The position numbers and the translations under genes are program-made. DNA of 31,576 bases from NCBI GenBank assembly GCA_002436185.1, contig DJKX01000046.1, forward strand, positions 12,984 through 44,559, in the 5' to 3' direction. The DNA is from Fidelibacterota bacterium UBA6531. Its GTDB lineage: Bacteria > Fidelibacterota > Marinisomatia > Marinisomatales > TCS55. The notes under the pieces are model-generated. The model did no database searches and was not told where the DNA came from. It worked only from the letters and a program-made list of their open reading frames with translations. Shown piece after piece: positions 7,707 to 16,324 of this stretch (positions are counted from its first letter, which is position 1; the number at the start of each line of letters is the position of its first letter).

Positions 7707-8714
7707 ATGGCTATTGGATCAATAATAATGTTGTCTTTGCTACTGTTTGTTGTAGTACTGTTTTTCTATTTTGTACCTTTGGGATTGTGGATACAATCTG
7801 TCGTGAGTTTGGGTTTAGGCCCCATTTCTATTATTGATCTTATCCGCATGCGTTTGCGAAAAATTCCTCCAAGACTGATTGTGGATGGTGTAATCAATTT
7901 GCACAAAGCAGGACTTCAGAGCATTTCTACAGATATGCTTGAAACACATCAACTAGCCGGTGGTCATGTTGTAAATGTAGTTGCATCTCTTATTGCCGCC
8001 GCAAAAGCTAATATTCCATTAACGTTTGAAACTACAACAGCCATTGATTTAGCCGGACGCGATGTTCAAGCCGCTGTGGCAACCAGTGTATATCCCAAAG
8101 TGATTGATGCACCAAAAGATGGGTATTTATCGGCTGTTGCAAAAGACGGTATTGAATTGAAAGCACGAGCTCGCGTAACAGTACGTACAAATATCCCCGG
8201 ATTAGTTGGTGGTGCAACCGATGATACAATAATTGCCAGGGTTGGTGAGGGAATTGTAAGTGCAATTGGTTCATCACTGAATTATTCTGCTGTGTTAGAA
8301 AACCCGGATAATATTTCCAAAGCTGTATTACATAAAGGATTAGATGCTGGAACAGCTTTTGAAATTTTGTCAATAGATATTGCTGATCTTGATGTGGGGA
8401 AAAATATAGGTGCCAGTCTTCAAGCTGACCAGGCAGAAGCGGATTTAAGAGTTGCTCAGGCAAGAGCAGAAACTCGTCGTGCCATGGCTGTAGCGGAAGA
8501 ACAGGAAATGAAAGCCCGTACACAGGAAATGCAAGCAAATGTTGTCGCAGCAGAAGCTGAAGTTCCTAAAGCAATGGCTCAGGCTTTTCGTGAAGGAAAT
8601 CTGGGTATTTTCGATTATTACAATATGCAGAATATCAAATCAGACACAGGCATGCGGGATTCCATATCCGAAATAAGTGAAAAAACTACAGACGATCCAG
8701 AGGAAAATAATTGA
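7707..8714 (+). CDS. floA: flotillin-like protein FloA
   Basis: FloA proteins are membrane-anchored SPFH-domain scaffolds that form moving foci in functional membrane microdomains. The 335 residues begin with a hydrophobic hairpin (residues ~5-40) that inserts into the inner membrane. An SPFH domain with RLIVDGVINLHKAG and TTTAIDLAGRDVQAAV follows. Next comes an Ala/Glu-rich coiled coil (~235-285, with QAEADLRVAQARAETRRAMA) and the family's typical end LGIFDYYNMQNIKSDTGMR. A strong ribosome site (AAAGGA) precedes the ATG. It sits between its usual NfeD partner and a small anchored protein whose ATG overlaps its stop by 1 nt. Confidence 0.96.
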   Translation: MAIGSIIMLSLLLFVVVLFFYFVPLGLWIQSVVSLGLGPISIIDLIRMRLRKIPPRLIVDGVINLHKAGLQSISTDMLETHQLAGGHVVNVVASLIAAAKANIPLTFETTTAIDLAGRDVQAAVATSVYPKVIDAPKDGYLSAVAKDGIELKARARVTVRTNIPGLVGGATDDTIIARVGEGIVSAIGSSLNYSAVLENPDNISKAVLHKGLDAGTAFEILSIDIADLDVGKNIGASLQADQAEADLRVAQARAETRRAMAVAEEQEMKARTQEMQANVVAAEAEVPKAMAQAFREGNLGIFDYYNMQNIKSDTGMRDSISEISEKTTDDPEENN

Positions 8715-9193
8715 TGGATAGCCTCGGTTATTGGCTTTTCCTACTGATTATATACATGCTGTCAGCTATGATGAAAAAGCGACAGCAAAAAGCCGCCAGA
8801 CAACAATTAGAACAAGGAGAAGAAAATAGTTGGGAAGCTCCGAACTTTGTTAAAGATATCTTCGCTGATTTTGTGGGTGATGACGAAGAAGAACCGGAAG
8901 AAATCGTTGTTTCTGATTTGGAAAAAGAACTTGAGGCTGAACTCAATGAGCCCGTATTTCAAGATTCCCCACTAGAGAGTGTTGAGGAAAGACCACTGAA
9001 AGAAAGGCATTTATCCAAAAGTGATTTATCCATTATTGATGAAAAGCATGAAATCGGTACCCTTACCCATCGCAAACAAAAAAGGAAAATATCTCAATCG
9101 AGATTTTTCCAGCATCAAGGAGATGTTCGTCTGGCTATGATCTATAAGGAAATAATGGACAAGCCCAGATCTTTAAGGAAAAGTATACGTTAA
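8714..9193 (+). CDS. small membrane-anchored acidic protein downstream of floA
   Basis: I do not recognise a family. The 159-residue protein has one N-terminal transmembrane helix (LGYWLFLLIIYMLSAMM) followed by a basic stop-transfer KKRQQKAARQQ. It continues with a strongly acidic stretch (about residues 35-85, many Glu and Asp) and a basic C-terminal third (HRKQKRKISQSRFF). Such a layout suggests an inner-membrane adaptor facing the cytoplasm. The ATG at 8714 overlaps the floA TGA by 1 nt; a TTG three bases earlier is also possible. The position as third gene of an NfeD-FloA unit resembles the small yqfB gene after floA in Bacillus, but I see no sequence link. Its stop shares the bases TTAA with the convergent coaE. 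Confidence 0.8.
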   Translation: MDSLGYWLFLLIIYMLSAMMKKRQQKAARQQLEQGEENSWEAPNFVKDIFADFVGDDEEEPEEIVVSDLEKELEAELNEPVFQDSPLESVEERPLKERHLSKSDLSIIDEKHEIGTLTHRKQKRKISQSRFFQHQGDVRLAMIYKEIMDKPRSLRKSIR

Positions 9194-9783
9194 ACGATTC
9201 GATTATAGATTTCCGTAATTTCTTTCTGAAGATCTTCTTGAGTACTGTCGTTATGAATAACAAAATCAGCTAATCCAGTTTTTTCTTCTTCGGACCATTG
9301 CAAGTCAATTCTCTGTAAAATTTGCTGTCGTGTCAGCGTTCCCCGGTCTATGGCTCGCTCCATCCTGTTTTTCATCAACGCTGTTATGACAATTACATAG
9401 TCAAGGTGTTGGTCATAGCCAGATTCATAAATCAACGCACCATCCACAACAAACATGGAATATTCATTCTTGATTGAAATTTTTTCAAACTCCTCATCGA
9501 TTAAATTATGAATATGAGGATGTACTACCGAATTAAGACGCATTTGATGATCTTCATCTTGGAGGGCTATGCGTCCAAGTTTCTTCAGTTCAATAACATT
9601 TCCCGGTCCCATAATATCCGTCCCAAATTCAGCAATTAATTCATTTTGTACAGTTGAGTTTTCAGTTATCATTTTTTTTGCTTCATCATCCGCTTCAAAA
9701 ATATACGATCCTAATTCAACCATAACTGTGCTGGCTGTACTTTTACCACACCCAATTCCACCTGTTAATCCAACTTTCAGCAT
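9190..9783 (-). CDS. coaE: dephospho-CoA kinase
   Basis: This enzyme catalyses the last step of coenzyme A synthesis, ATP-dependent 3'-phosphorylation of dephospho-CoA, in the cytoplasm. The 197 residues are family length. The Walker A motif GGIGCGKST is at residues 8-16. The CoA-binding acidic segment FEADDEAKK matches the usual DADxxA pattern, and VVHPHIHNLI and the Arg-rich lid RMERAIDRGTLT are also family blocks. The start follows the adk stop by 1 nt (TAAAATG). It is the last gene of a minus-strand run that begins at 16139 and ends by sharing TTAA with the convergent gene from the floA unit. Confidence 0.95.
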   Translation of the reverse strand: MLKVGLTGGIGCGKSTASTVMVELGSYIFEADDEAKKMITENSTVQNELIAEFGTDIMGPGNVIELKKLGRIALQDEDHQMRLNSVVHPHIHNLIDEEFEKISIKNEYSMFVVDGALIYESGYDQHLDYVIVITALMKNRMERAIDRGTLTRQQILQRIDLQWSEEEKTGLADFVIHNDSTQEDLQKEITEIYNRIV

Positions 9784-9784
9784 T

Positions 9785-10345
9785 TTAAGACACAGTTTTT
9801 AAAATTCGTTCAGTGATATCATTTATTTCACCCATACCATCGATCGTTTTTACCATGTTGAGCTTTTCGTAAAACGCAATCAATGGTTCCGTTTGTTTCA
9901 TGTATACTTCTAAACGTTGACGGATAATTTCAGAAGTATCATCTGTTCGTCCTGATGTTGTTCCTCTCAAAACCAACCGGTTAATCAACTCCTCTTCATC
10001 AGCTGCAATACTAACCACCGCATCGAGTGATTGATTTAAGTCAGACAGAATATGTTCCAGTCCTTCTGCTTGGGCAATTGTTCTGGGAAAGCCGTCCAGG
10101 CAATAGCCATTTATGCAATCATCTTGAGTCAAGCGACCTGACATCATATTCAATAAAACATCATCAGGCACTAATTTCCCCGCATCAATAAATATTTTTG
10201 CAGATTGTCCAACGGATGAATTATTGGATATTTCATCTCGCAAAATATCACCTGTAGAAAGGTGTACAATACCAAAATGATCACAGATACGCTTAGCTTG
10301 AGTACCTTTTCCAACACCGGGGGGACCGATAAAAATAAAACGCAT
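9785..10345 (-). CDS. adk: adenylate kinase (short, LID-less form)
   Basis: Adenylate kinase interconverts ATP, ADP and AMP. The 186 residues carry the P-loop GPPGVGKGT (7-15), the AMP-binding block STGDILRDEI, and LDGFPRT (83-89). The Arg pair lies in RGTTSGRTDDTSEIIRQRL. The segment between residues ~127 and 136 is short, so the ~30-residue LID domain found in the E. coli enzyme is absent, as in the AK1-like short class. The product would balance the nucleoside monophosphates produced by the salvage kinases just upstream. Gap to nupC is 42 nt; coaE follows after 1 nt. Confidence 0.96.
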   Translation of the reverse strand: MRFIFIGPPGVGKGTQAKRICDHFGIVHLSTGDILRDEISNNSSVGQSAKIFIDAGKLVPDDVLLNMMSGRLTQDDCINGYCLDGFPRTIAQAEGLEHILSDLNQSLDAVVSIAADEEELINRLVLRGTTSGRTDDTSEIIRQRLEVYMKQTEPLIAFYEKLNMVKTIDGMGEINDITERILKTVS

Positions 10346-10387
10346 AATTATTTACTTAAAGCCTTTTACCTATACAAATTATAAGAA

Positions 10388-11608
10388 TTAAATCAATAAT
10401 CCTGCAATAGTTGCTGTAAGCCAAGATGCAAGAGCACCACCCACCATCGCTTTTGTAACCAGTTTAGCGAGATCCTTTTTTCGTTCCGGCGCCATACCTC
10501 CTATTCCGCCTAATTGAATACCGATAGAACCAAAATTGGCAAATCCGCATAAAGCGTAACTTGCAATAATGGCTGTCCGGTCCGTTATGGCTCCTGTGGA
10601 CATTAATTCTTTCAAGTCACCATAGGCAATCAGTTCTGTAAATACGATTTTCTTTCCCATAAGTGTTCCCAATGTGCCGGCCTCTGACCACGGGACGCCC
10701 ATTGTCCATGCCAAGGGCTTGAATATAAAACCGAGGATTGATTCCATAGATGTACCTGCGAAACCTAGGAGGTAGTTAATCATGGCAACGAGGGATACAA
10801 AAGCTACCAGCATGGCTGCCACATTCGCGGCCAGTTTTAATCCACTCGTAGCGCCGTCTCCCAACGCCTCCATTGCATTCGTGCTTTTTTGCTCAATATC
10901 GATTTTCAGGTCTCCCATCGTTTCAGATGTTTCCGTTTCAGGATAAATAATTTTTGCCATAACGAGTGCTCCCGGTGCAGACATGACCGACGCCGCTAAT
11001 AAATGACCGGCGATTCCCGGAATGTCTCCAAGCCACATAACATAAATTGCCAGCACTCCCCCGGCAACGGTTGCAAATCCGCCCGTCATCACGGCCATCA
11101 ACTCTGATTTTGTCATATGTTGGATAAACGGACGTACAATGAGAGGCGCTTCAGTTTGACCTACAAAAATATTAGCGGAAACACTTAATGTTTCCGATCC
11201 GCTGGTGCCCATTGTTTTTTGCATGGCTCGGGCAATCCATTTGACGAAAATCTGAATTATACCGAAATGATATAAAACAGCCATAAGACTGGAAAAGAAA
11301 ATAATGGTTGGCAAAGCACGGAAAGCAAAGTTGATCATGGCAACATGGTATCCCACATCCGATACAAAAGATTTGAATAAAAAATCACTTCCCGCATCCG
11401 AAAAACTAATCAATTTGCGAATAGCTTTATCAAGATATCCAAACAACGGGCCGCCGATGGGCGTCCTTAAAATAAAAATGGCGAAGATAGCTTGTAACCC
11501 AAGCCCCCAACCAATAATACGCATATTGATTTGTTTTCTATTATTTGATAGGGCAAAGGCAATTGCTAATAAAACAACAATACCAAGTAGTCCAATAAAA
11601 CGATCCAT
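10388..11608 (-). CDS. nupC: concentrative nucleoside transporter (NupC/CNT family)
   Basis: This inner-membrane cation-coupled nucleoside symporter has 406 residues with about ten hydrophobic segments. Family marks are NIFVGQTEAPLIVRPFI (the nucleoside-binding GQTEAP of HP1), MTGGFATVAGGVLAIYV, GKKIVFTELIAY in place of the commoner NEFVA motif, and the HP2 block CGFANFGSIGIQLGGIGG. The gene begins directly after the tdk stop (no gap) and lies behind cdd, udk and tdk, so it most likely supplies pyrimidine nucleosides to those enzymes. Whether it uses Na+ or H+ cannot be read from the sequence by eye. Confidence 0.95.
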   Translation of the reverse strand: MDRFIGLLGIVVLLAIAFALSNNRKQINMRIIGWGLGLQAIFAIFILRTPIGGPLFGYLDKAIRKLISFSDAGSDFLFKSFVSDVGYHVAMINFAFRALPTIIFFSSLMAVLYHFGIIQIFVKWIARAMQKTMGTSGSETLSVSANIFVGQTEAPLIVRPFIQHMTKSELMAVMTGGFATVAGGVLAIYVMWLGDIPGIAGHLLAASVMSAPGALVMAKIIYPETETSETMGDLKIDIEQKSTNAMEALGDGATSGLKLAANVAAMLVAFVSLVAMINYLLGFAGTSMESILGFIFKPLAWTMGVPWSEAGTLGTLMGKKIVFTELIAYGDLKELMSTGAITDRTAIIASYALCGFANFGSIGIQLGGIGGMAPERKKDLAKLVTKAMVGGALASWLTATIAGLLI

Positions 11609-12172
11609 TTATTTTTTCTCCGGATGTTGATAACATTTTCTGCAGCGTGCTTCATATTTATCCGTTTCACCAATAACCACCTGTCCTGCATCAGTTGAAA
11701 TACGTTGTGTAAAACTGGCTGGCTCCCCACAGACAACACAAATAGCTCGCAGTTTATCTAGATATTCAGCTGCACACATAATTTCCGGCATAGGTCCAAA
11801 AGGACGAGCCAGATAATCATTATCCAAACCGGCCACAAGCACACGTTTATTATTGGCGGATAATTCCTGGCAAACAGCGATCAAGTTATCATTAAAAAAT
11901 TGTGCTTCATCAATTCCCACTACTTCAGCCCCGTCCACTTTTTCAAGTATTTCAACAGCATCCTCAACGAGAAAAGATTCCATTTTCGTCTGATTGTGCG
12001 AAACAATATGTTCTTCACTATAACGATTGTCTATTAATGGTTTAAAAATAGATGTTTTCATTTTAGCAATCTGGGCTCGTTTCAATCTGCGAATAAGTTC
12101 TTCTGTTTTTCCACAGAACATGGGACCGCATATTACTTCTATCCAACCGCCTGTGCGTGGTGTAAGCATCAT
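11609..12172 (-). CDS. tdk: thymidine kinase (type II)
   Basis: This enzyme phosphorylates thymidine and deoxyuridine in the salvage pathway. The 187 residues show the P-loop GPMFCGKTEELIRR (16-29), the Walker B motif GIDEAQFF, the lasso-region residues around RISTDAGQVVIGETDKYEARC, and the structural zinc site made by CVVC and CRKC, as in human TK1-like enzymes. The ATG abuts the udk TAA (TAAATGATG), with a second ATG 3 nt later as an alternative start. It ends one base before the nupC start. Confidence 0.96.
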   Translation of the reverse strand: MMLTPRTGGWIEVICGPMFCGKTEELIRRLKRAQIAKMKTSIFKPLIDNRYSEEHIVSHNQTKMESFLVEDAVEILEKVDGAEVVGIDEAQFFNDNLIAVCQELSANNKRVLVAGLDNDYLARPFGPMPEIMCAAEYLDKLRAICVVCGEPASFTQRISTDAGQVVIGETDKYEARCRKCYQHPEKK

Positions 12173-12805
12173 TTAAATTTTCCCCATTTGGACTATAGAT
12201 TTAATTTTTGTTCGAATAAGATCGACAGCTACTTTATTTTGACCACCCTCTGGAATAATGAGATCTGCATGAACTTTCATAGGGTTAACAAATTGCTCAT
12301 GCATGGGTCGAACCGTGTGTAAATATTGATCTATAACGGATTGTGTTGTTCGTTCCCGTTCCTCCCTGTCCCGTGTTAATCGTCGAATGAAGCGAATATC
12401 ATCCGGTGTTTCCACAAATAATTTAATATCCATCAGCTCACGCAGTTTGGCGTCCCAGAGCGTAAGAATGCCCTCCACAACAAGTACATGGTGGGGATCG
12501 ATTTGTGCGGATTCTTTTTTACGGGTGTGGGTACTGAAATCATAACTTGGAATATTGACTGTTTCCCATTGCATTAATGAAGACAAATGTTTGTGCAGCA
12601 GTTCAAAATCCATGGCCTCAGGATGATCAAAATTTTGTTCATTTCTTTCTTCCATTGACATGAAACTTAAATCCTTATAATAGGAATCCAATTGAATTAC
12701 CGCAACTTCTCCTGTTGTGAATTCTTTAACAAATTCTTGGGCGATGGATGTTTTTCCGGAACCGGTGCCCCCGGCGATTCCAATTAATATAGAAGATTGT
12801 TTCAT
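12173..12805 (-). CDS. udk: uridine kinase
   Basis: This enzyme phosphorylates uridine and cytidine to UMP and CMP. The 210 residues match the family length. The P-loop GGTGSGKT is at residues 12-19. LDSYYKDLSFM is the uridine-binding segment. NFDHPEAMDF and the RRLTRDREERERT lid block are also typical. The start overlaps the cdd stop by 4 nt (ATGA). Cytidine deaminase product uridine is the direct substrate, so coupling makes metabolic sense. Confidence 0.96.
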   Translation of the reverse strand: MKQSSILIGIAGGTGSGKTSIAQEFVKEFTTGEVAVIQLDSYYKDLSFMSMEERNEQNFDHPEAMDFELLHKHLSSLMQWETVNIPSYDFSTHTRKKESAQIDPHHVLVVEGILTLWDAKLRELMDIKLFVETPDDIRFIRRLTRDREERERTTQSVIDQYLHTVRPMHEQFVNPMKVHADLIIPEGGQNKVAVDLIRTKIKSIVQMGKI

Positions 12806-13182
12806 TTTAACTTATTTTGATCAAACGCTTCCGGTAGCAATTTTGCAGAAGATGTTTTTTCAATTTTACCTTTTTTATCAGCAATAAAAATAGGAATATC
12901 ACCGCATAAATCCCACACAACTTGCCTGCAGGCACCGCATAAGGAGCCTCCATTTTCCGTGGCCACAGCAAGAGCCTTGAACGACGAATGTCCTTCGGCA
13001 ACCGCTCGGTATAGCGCTACACGTTCAGCGCAACAGGTTAATCCATAACTGCTGGATTCTACATTGCAACCGCCGATTATGTCTCCATCGGCTGTCAAAA
13101 CAGCCGCCCCAACTGTATAGTTAGAATAAGGAGCGTGGGAACGTTTTCGCATAGTATGAGCGTGAGTGATTAGTTTTTTCAT
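12802..13182 (-). CDS. cdd: cytidine deaminase
   Basis: This zinc hydrolase converts cytidine and deoxycytidine to uridine and deoxyuridine. The 126 residues contain the substrate motif NVES (40-43), the catalytic CAE (51-53) and the second zinc ligand pair CGAC (82-85) in LCGACRQV, the small tetrameric class. A good ribosome site (AGGAAAC, 5 nt before ATG) precedes it. The 57-base gap back to the rhomboid gene is AT-rich with TATTAT- and TATAAA-like boxes on the minus strand, so a promoter for the salvage genes could lie there, but no clear -35 is visible. It heads the compact cdd-udk-tdk-nupC set. Confidence 0.95.
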   Translation of the reverse strand: MKKLITHAHTMRKRSHAPYSNYTVGAAVLTADGDIIGGCNVESSSYGLTCCAERVALYRAVAEGHSSFKALAVATENGGSLCGACRQVVWDLCGDIPIFIADKKGKIEKTSSAKLLPEAFDQNKLK

Positions 13183-13239
13183 GTTATGTTTCCTGTGAAA
13201 ATAATAGATGGATTTATTTTATATTTAATAACCGCCATA

Positions 13240-13896
13240 TCAAAACTCTTTTATTTTTATATGTTGAAAAATGAAATTGAATCCTACTCCTGCAATAAAT
13301 CCTCCAATATGGGCAAACCAAGCAACACCGCCTGTGGTATCAAGGTTCAATGTGCCTAATCCATTAGTTAATTGGGTTAAAAACCAAATTCCAAGAACAA
13401 TGATTGCAGGAACTCTAATGGTTGTAAAGAAAAAGAATATAAATACAAACACATGGACTTGAGCATGAGGATAACGAATAAGATACGCGCCAAGAACTCC
13501 AGCGATAGCTCCACTGGCTCCAACCATGGGAATCATAGAATCAATATTGAAAAGAACTTGCGCAAGCCCAGCAGCAAGACCGCATAAAATGTAGAATAAT
13601 GCATATCGTACATGGCCGAGAGCGCTTTCAACATTGTCGCCAAAGATCCATAAAAACCACATATTGCCTAGCAAATGAGCAATACCACCATGTAAAAACA
13701 TAGATGTAAAAAGATTAATAATATGAAATTGAGCCGGGACCAATCCAAATAAATATATAAACGATACTTCAGCTTCAGATCCAGACATTGCCAAGGAAAG
13801 CTGGTAAAGAAAAATAAGAACATTCATTCCAATAATACTGTACGTTACAAAAGGAACGAGAACACGGGGATTATCATCTTTATAGGGGAAAAACAT
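13240..13896 (-). CDS. rhomboid family intramembrane serine protease
   Basis: The 218-residue protein has about six transmembrane segments and the complete rhomboid active site. His74 and Asn78 lie in GGIAHLLGNMWFLWIFGDNVE. The nucleophile Ser128 is in GASGAIAGVLGAY, and the catalytic His196 is in AHIGGFIAG. Rhomboids cleave helical membrane proteins near their periplasmic ends; the substrate here is unknown. The ATG overlaps the M23 peptidase stop by 1 nt (TAATG), so the two envelope proteases are translationally linked. The very Phe-rich segment FVFIFFFFTT (about 149-158) is a plain transmembrane helix. Confidence 0.93.
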   Translation of the reverse strand: MFFPYKDDNPRVLVPFVTYSIIGMNVLIFLYQLSLAMSGSEAEVSFIYLFGLVPAQFHIINLFTSMFLHGGIAHLLGNMWFLWIFGDNVESALGHVRYALFYILCGLAAGLAQVLFNIDSMIPMVGASGAIAGVLGAYLIRYPHAQVHVFVFIFFFFTTIRVPAIIVLGIWFLTQLTNGLGTLNLDTTGGVAWFAHIGGFIAGVGFNFIFQHIKIKEF

Positions 13897-16139
13897 TATT
13901 TAATCACAAAATCTATTTGAGTACTGGCGGAATTTCCTGCGCGATCCTGCACGGATACAGTCATGGTATGATTACCAAAGGTTAAACGATCCAGCAGATT
14001 ATAAGATATGGTTTGGTTAACTGGCTGAAATGCATATAATAATCTCTTGCCATTAAGTGTCATAGTCATAGATGTTTCTTCGGGAGCAATGCCGGATAAA
14101 ACATCATCCACATTGGCTTGCAGTTGAATAATGTCTTCTCTGTAATACTGCCCTCCATGAGCAGGGAATGTAGATGTAATTACCGGTGGGACATTATCCT
14201 GTAGAATACACACAGCTTCCAAACTTTTCAGGCTGCCCGTTAATACTTGGCGTTTTTTTGAGTCTTTGGATTGAATATATGTCCAACCATCATCTTGATC
14301 ATAATAATACAAACTTATTTTTTCTAATTTTGCTACATTTTCATCATAGCGAATACCAATACGAACTGTATCTTGTATTGGAATATCAAATGGCTGGAGT
14401 TGATATACACTTGAAAGAAATTTTCCATGGGTAGGCTTAACCGAATTTTCCACAGCATCGATCCAGATTAAACTTTGACTATAAAATGTTGATTTAAGGG
14501 CTTGCAGTGAACACATCTCATCTTCTGAAACAACAACTGCCTGTTCACCCGGAATTGCAACTTCCGGTTTAAATGCATATTTGAATGTATAATCAGTTCC
14601 ATTATGAATGCTGACATTTAAGGAAGTTACCTTCTTGAATATTTCTGCATCCAATGCTTCAGATATATATGTATAGGGCTGAATTTGTTCTAAAACAACA
14701 TCCGTAAGTTTTTGGGGCGAATCCAAATTCAGAGATGGTTTGGCTGTTCCCATATTTCCTGTTTCTATCTGGACAATAATACCGGCAGCCGTTTGATTTA
14801 CTTTTATATCCGGTTTGGCATTATAATCAACGGCAATGTTATGTGGATGCCAATGCAATGGTATTGAAAATGTACCCATTATATTTTTGGCAATGAATTG
14901 AAGTGAACGATCTTGAATCATTCTTTTATCCAGTGTTACCGATAAACCACCATCTTTTTTTTTGATTCGTAGTGGATTAATTTTTTTGTCTGCAAACCCG
15001 GAAGGTGAAAATGAATAACATGTTATATTCTTCAAAGGAATGCTGATGGATTTGGATTGCACATTGAAAGTGATTTCATTTCCATTTTGTTGTGTATCCT
15101 GAATAACCAAATCGATGGGAGGGTGGGTAAAAATCCAACCGGATACTTCAGCAGTATTCCCATTAGCATCTGTTGCCTTGATGATCAGTTTATGGTATCC
15201 AGGTGGTAATTTCAAAATTCCTGAAAGATGATCAGACTGAACAGTTGATTTAGGATTTTCTTTTAGATGAAAAAGGTTGTGGAAAGAGCCAAGATTTAAA
15301 CGATGTAAACCATGATTACGTACCAATTGTACACGATCATTTAAATTGTAGTCAAGAATATCAAAATCAAGTTTGTACTCCAGTTTTCCATCGATAATTA
15401 ACTCAATAGTTTTCAATTGATAAGTTTCTGAAAATCCCTGACGCTTGTCATTTGTTCGAATCGACAGCCCAACAGGGCCAAAAATGTTGAGTGTATCCGC
15501 AAGTTCATATAATCCATCCGGATTTCTGAAAAACGGCATCTGTACTGGCAATAAACTTCCGTTTACCCGTGAATTATTTCCCAAAGGAATAAGTGCCAAT
15601 TCTTTTAATTCTGGAGACTGACGGTCATCAATGGCAAATCCATTCGTTTGTGGATTTAAAGGCTGTTCTTTTTCGTTTCGAATTTCAAAATGTAAATGTG
15701 GCCCAAACGAATAGCCGGTATTTCCGGTATATCCAATTAATTCACCTTTAATTACATTAATTTTATTTGGCTCAAGGTATTGGTTCAATATATATGATTC
15801 ATTCATGTTTTGATAATATTTCAGAAATCGTTCCAGCTTCGGATTGAATTGGGTAAGGTGAGCATAGACACTTGTTTTTCCGTCCGGGTGAAGAACATAA
15901 AGCGCCCGACCGTATCCCTTGAAATTTGCAACCATGCGTGATACATAACCATCCTCAACAGCTAAAACAGATGCACCTTCTTTTTCTCCTGTTTTAATAT
16001 CAATCCCCATATGGAAATGACGATGGCGAAATTCACCATAATTGGATTTCAGCGACTTACCGGCATCTGTGGGCCAGACGGGTTCTTGGGCAATGATAAC
16101 TCCCAAAAATAGTGTACTGTAAAGGATAAATCGATTCAT
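13896..16139 (-). CDS. exported M23 (LytM-type) metallopeptidase with C-terminal beta-domains
   Basis: The 747-residue protein has a signal peptide (MNRFILYSTLFLGVIIAQ) and an M23 peptidase domain near the N-terminus, about residues 30-165. Zinc ligands are visible as His43 and Asp47 (HMGID), and as His148 and His150 in GPHLHFEI, with His94 in YAHL. All active-site residues are present, so it should be an active peptidoglycan endopeptidase or related exported peptidase. The remaining ~580 residues are beta-rich. They include Ig-like stretches such as SGILKLPPGYHKLIIKATDANGN and, at the end, NHTMTVSVQDRAGNSAS, plausible binding or spacer domains. The rhomboid gene is directly coupled downstream. 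The 185 bases upstream are shared with a divergent exported protein gene. Confidence 0.92.
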   Translation of the reverse strand: MNRFILYSTLFLGVIIAQEPVWPTDAGKSLKSNYGEFRHRHFHMGIDIKTGEKEGASVLAVEDGYVSRMVANFKGYGRALYVLHPDGKTSVYAHLTQFNPKLERFLKYYQNMNESYILNQYLEPNKINVIKGELIGYTGNTGYSFGPHLHFEIRNEKEQPLNPQTNGFAIDDRQSPELKELALIPLGNNSRVNGSLLPVQMPFFRNPDGLYELADTLNIFGPVGLSIRTNDKRQGFSETYQLKTIELIIDGKLEYKLDFDILDYNLNDRVQLVRNHGLHRLNLGSFHNLFHLKENPKSTVQSDHLSGILKLPPGYHKLIIKATDANGNTAEVSGWIFTHPPIDLVIQDTQQNGNEITFNVQSKSISIPLKNITCYSFSPSGFADKKINPLRIKKKDGGLSVTLDKRMIQDRSLQFIAKNIMGTFSIPLHWHPHNIAVDYNAKPDIKVNQTAAGIIVQIETGNMGTAKPSLNLDSPQKLTDVVLEQIQPYTYISEALDAEIFKKVTSLNVSIHNGTDYTFKYAFKPEVAIPGEQAVVVSEDEMCSLQALKSTFYSQSLIWIDAVENSVKPTHGKFLSSVYQLQPFDIPIQDTVRIGIRYDENVAKLEKISLYYYDQDDGWTYIQSKDSKKRQVLTGSLKSLEAVCILQDNVPPVITSTFPAHGGQYYREDIIQLQANVDDVLSGIAPEETSMTMTLNGKRLLYAFQPVNQTISYNLLDRLTFGNHTMTVSVQDRAGNSASTQIDFVIK

Positions 16140-16152
16140 AAATGATCAGCAG

Positions 16153-16182
16153 ACACTGTCAATTTATAGTACTGAACAGTGT
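16153..16182. promoter_or_regulatory. inverted repeat upstream of the M23 peptidase gene
   Basis: ACACTGT (16153-16159) and ACAGTGT (16176-16182) are perfect 7-base inverted arms, 16 bases apart. They lie 14-43 bases upstream of the M23 peptidase ATG and bracket a TATAAA-like box on the minus strand. The position fits an operator over a promoter, but seven-base arms can arise by chance. The rest of the 185-base divergent gap (16140-16324) shows only AT-rich sequence and the ribosome site GGGAG at 16314-16318 for the plus-strand gene. Confidence 0.25.
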
Positions 16183-16324
16183 ATAGAAAAAGAAAACATA
16201 TAAGTTTATGAGTTTTTTAGTGCACGAAATCTCTCTAGAAGTTTTTTTGATTTCCTTCTTTAATCATTAGACCAAGTTCATTTAACTTATTCATATCTAA
16301 ACTACAACCTATAGGGAGATTCCT

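Noticed and set aside
8032..8538. 168-codon open frame antisense to floA, rich in Leu, His and Gln
   Set aside because: It lies wholly inside a well-conserved flotillin gene, has odd composition and no recognisable domain; a shadow frame.
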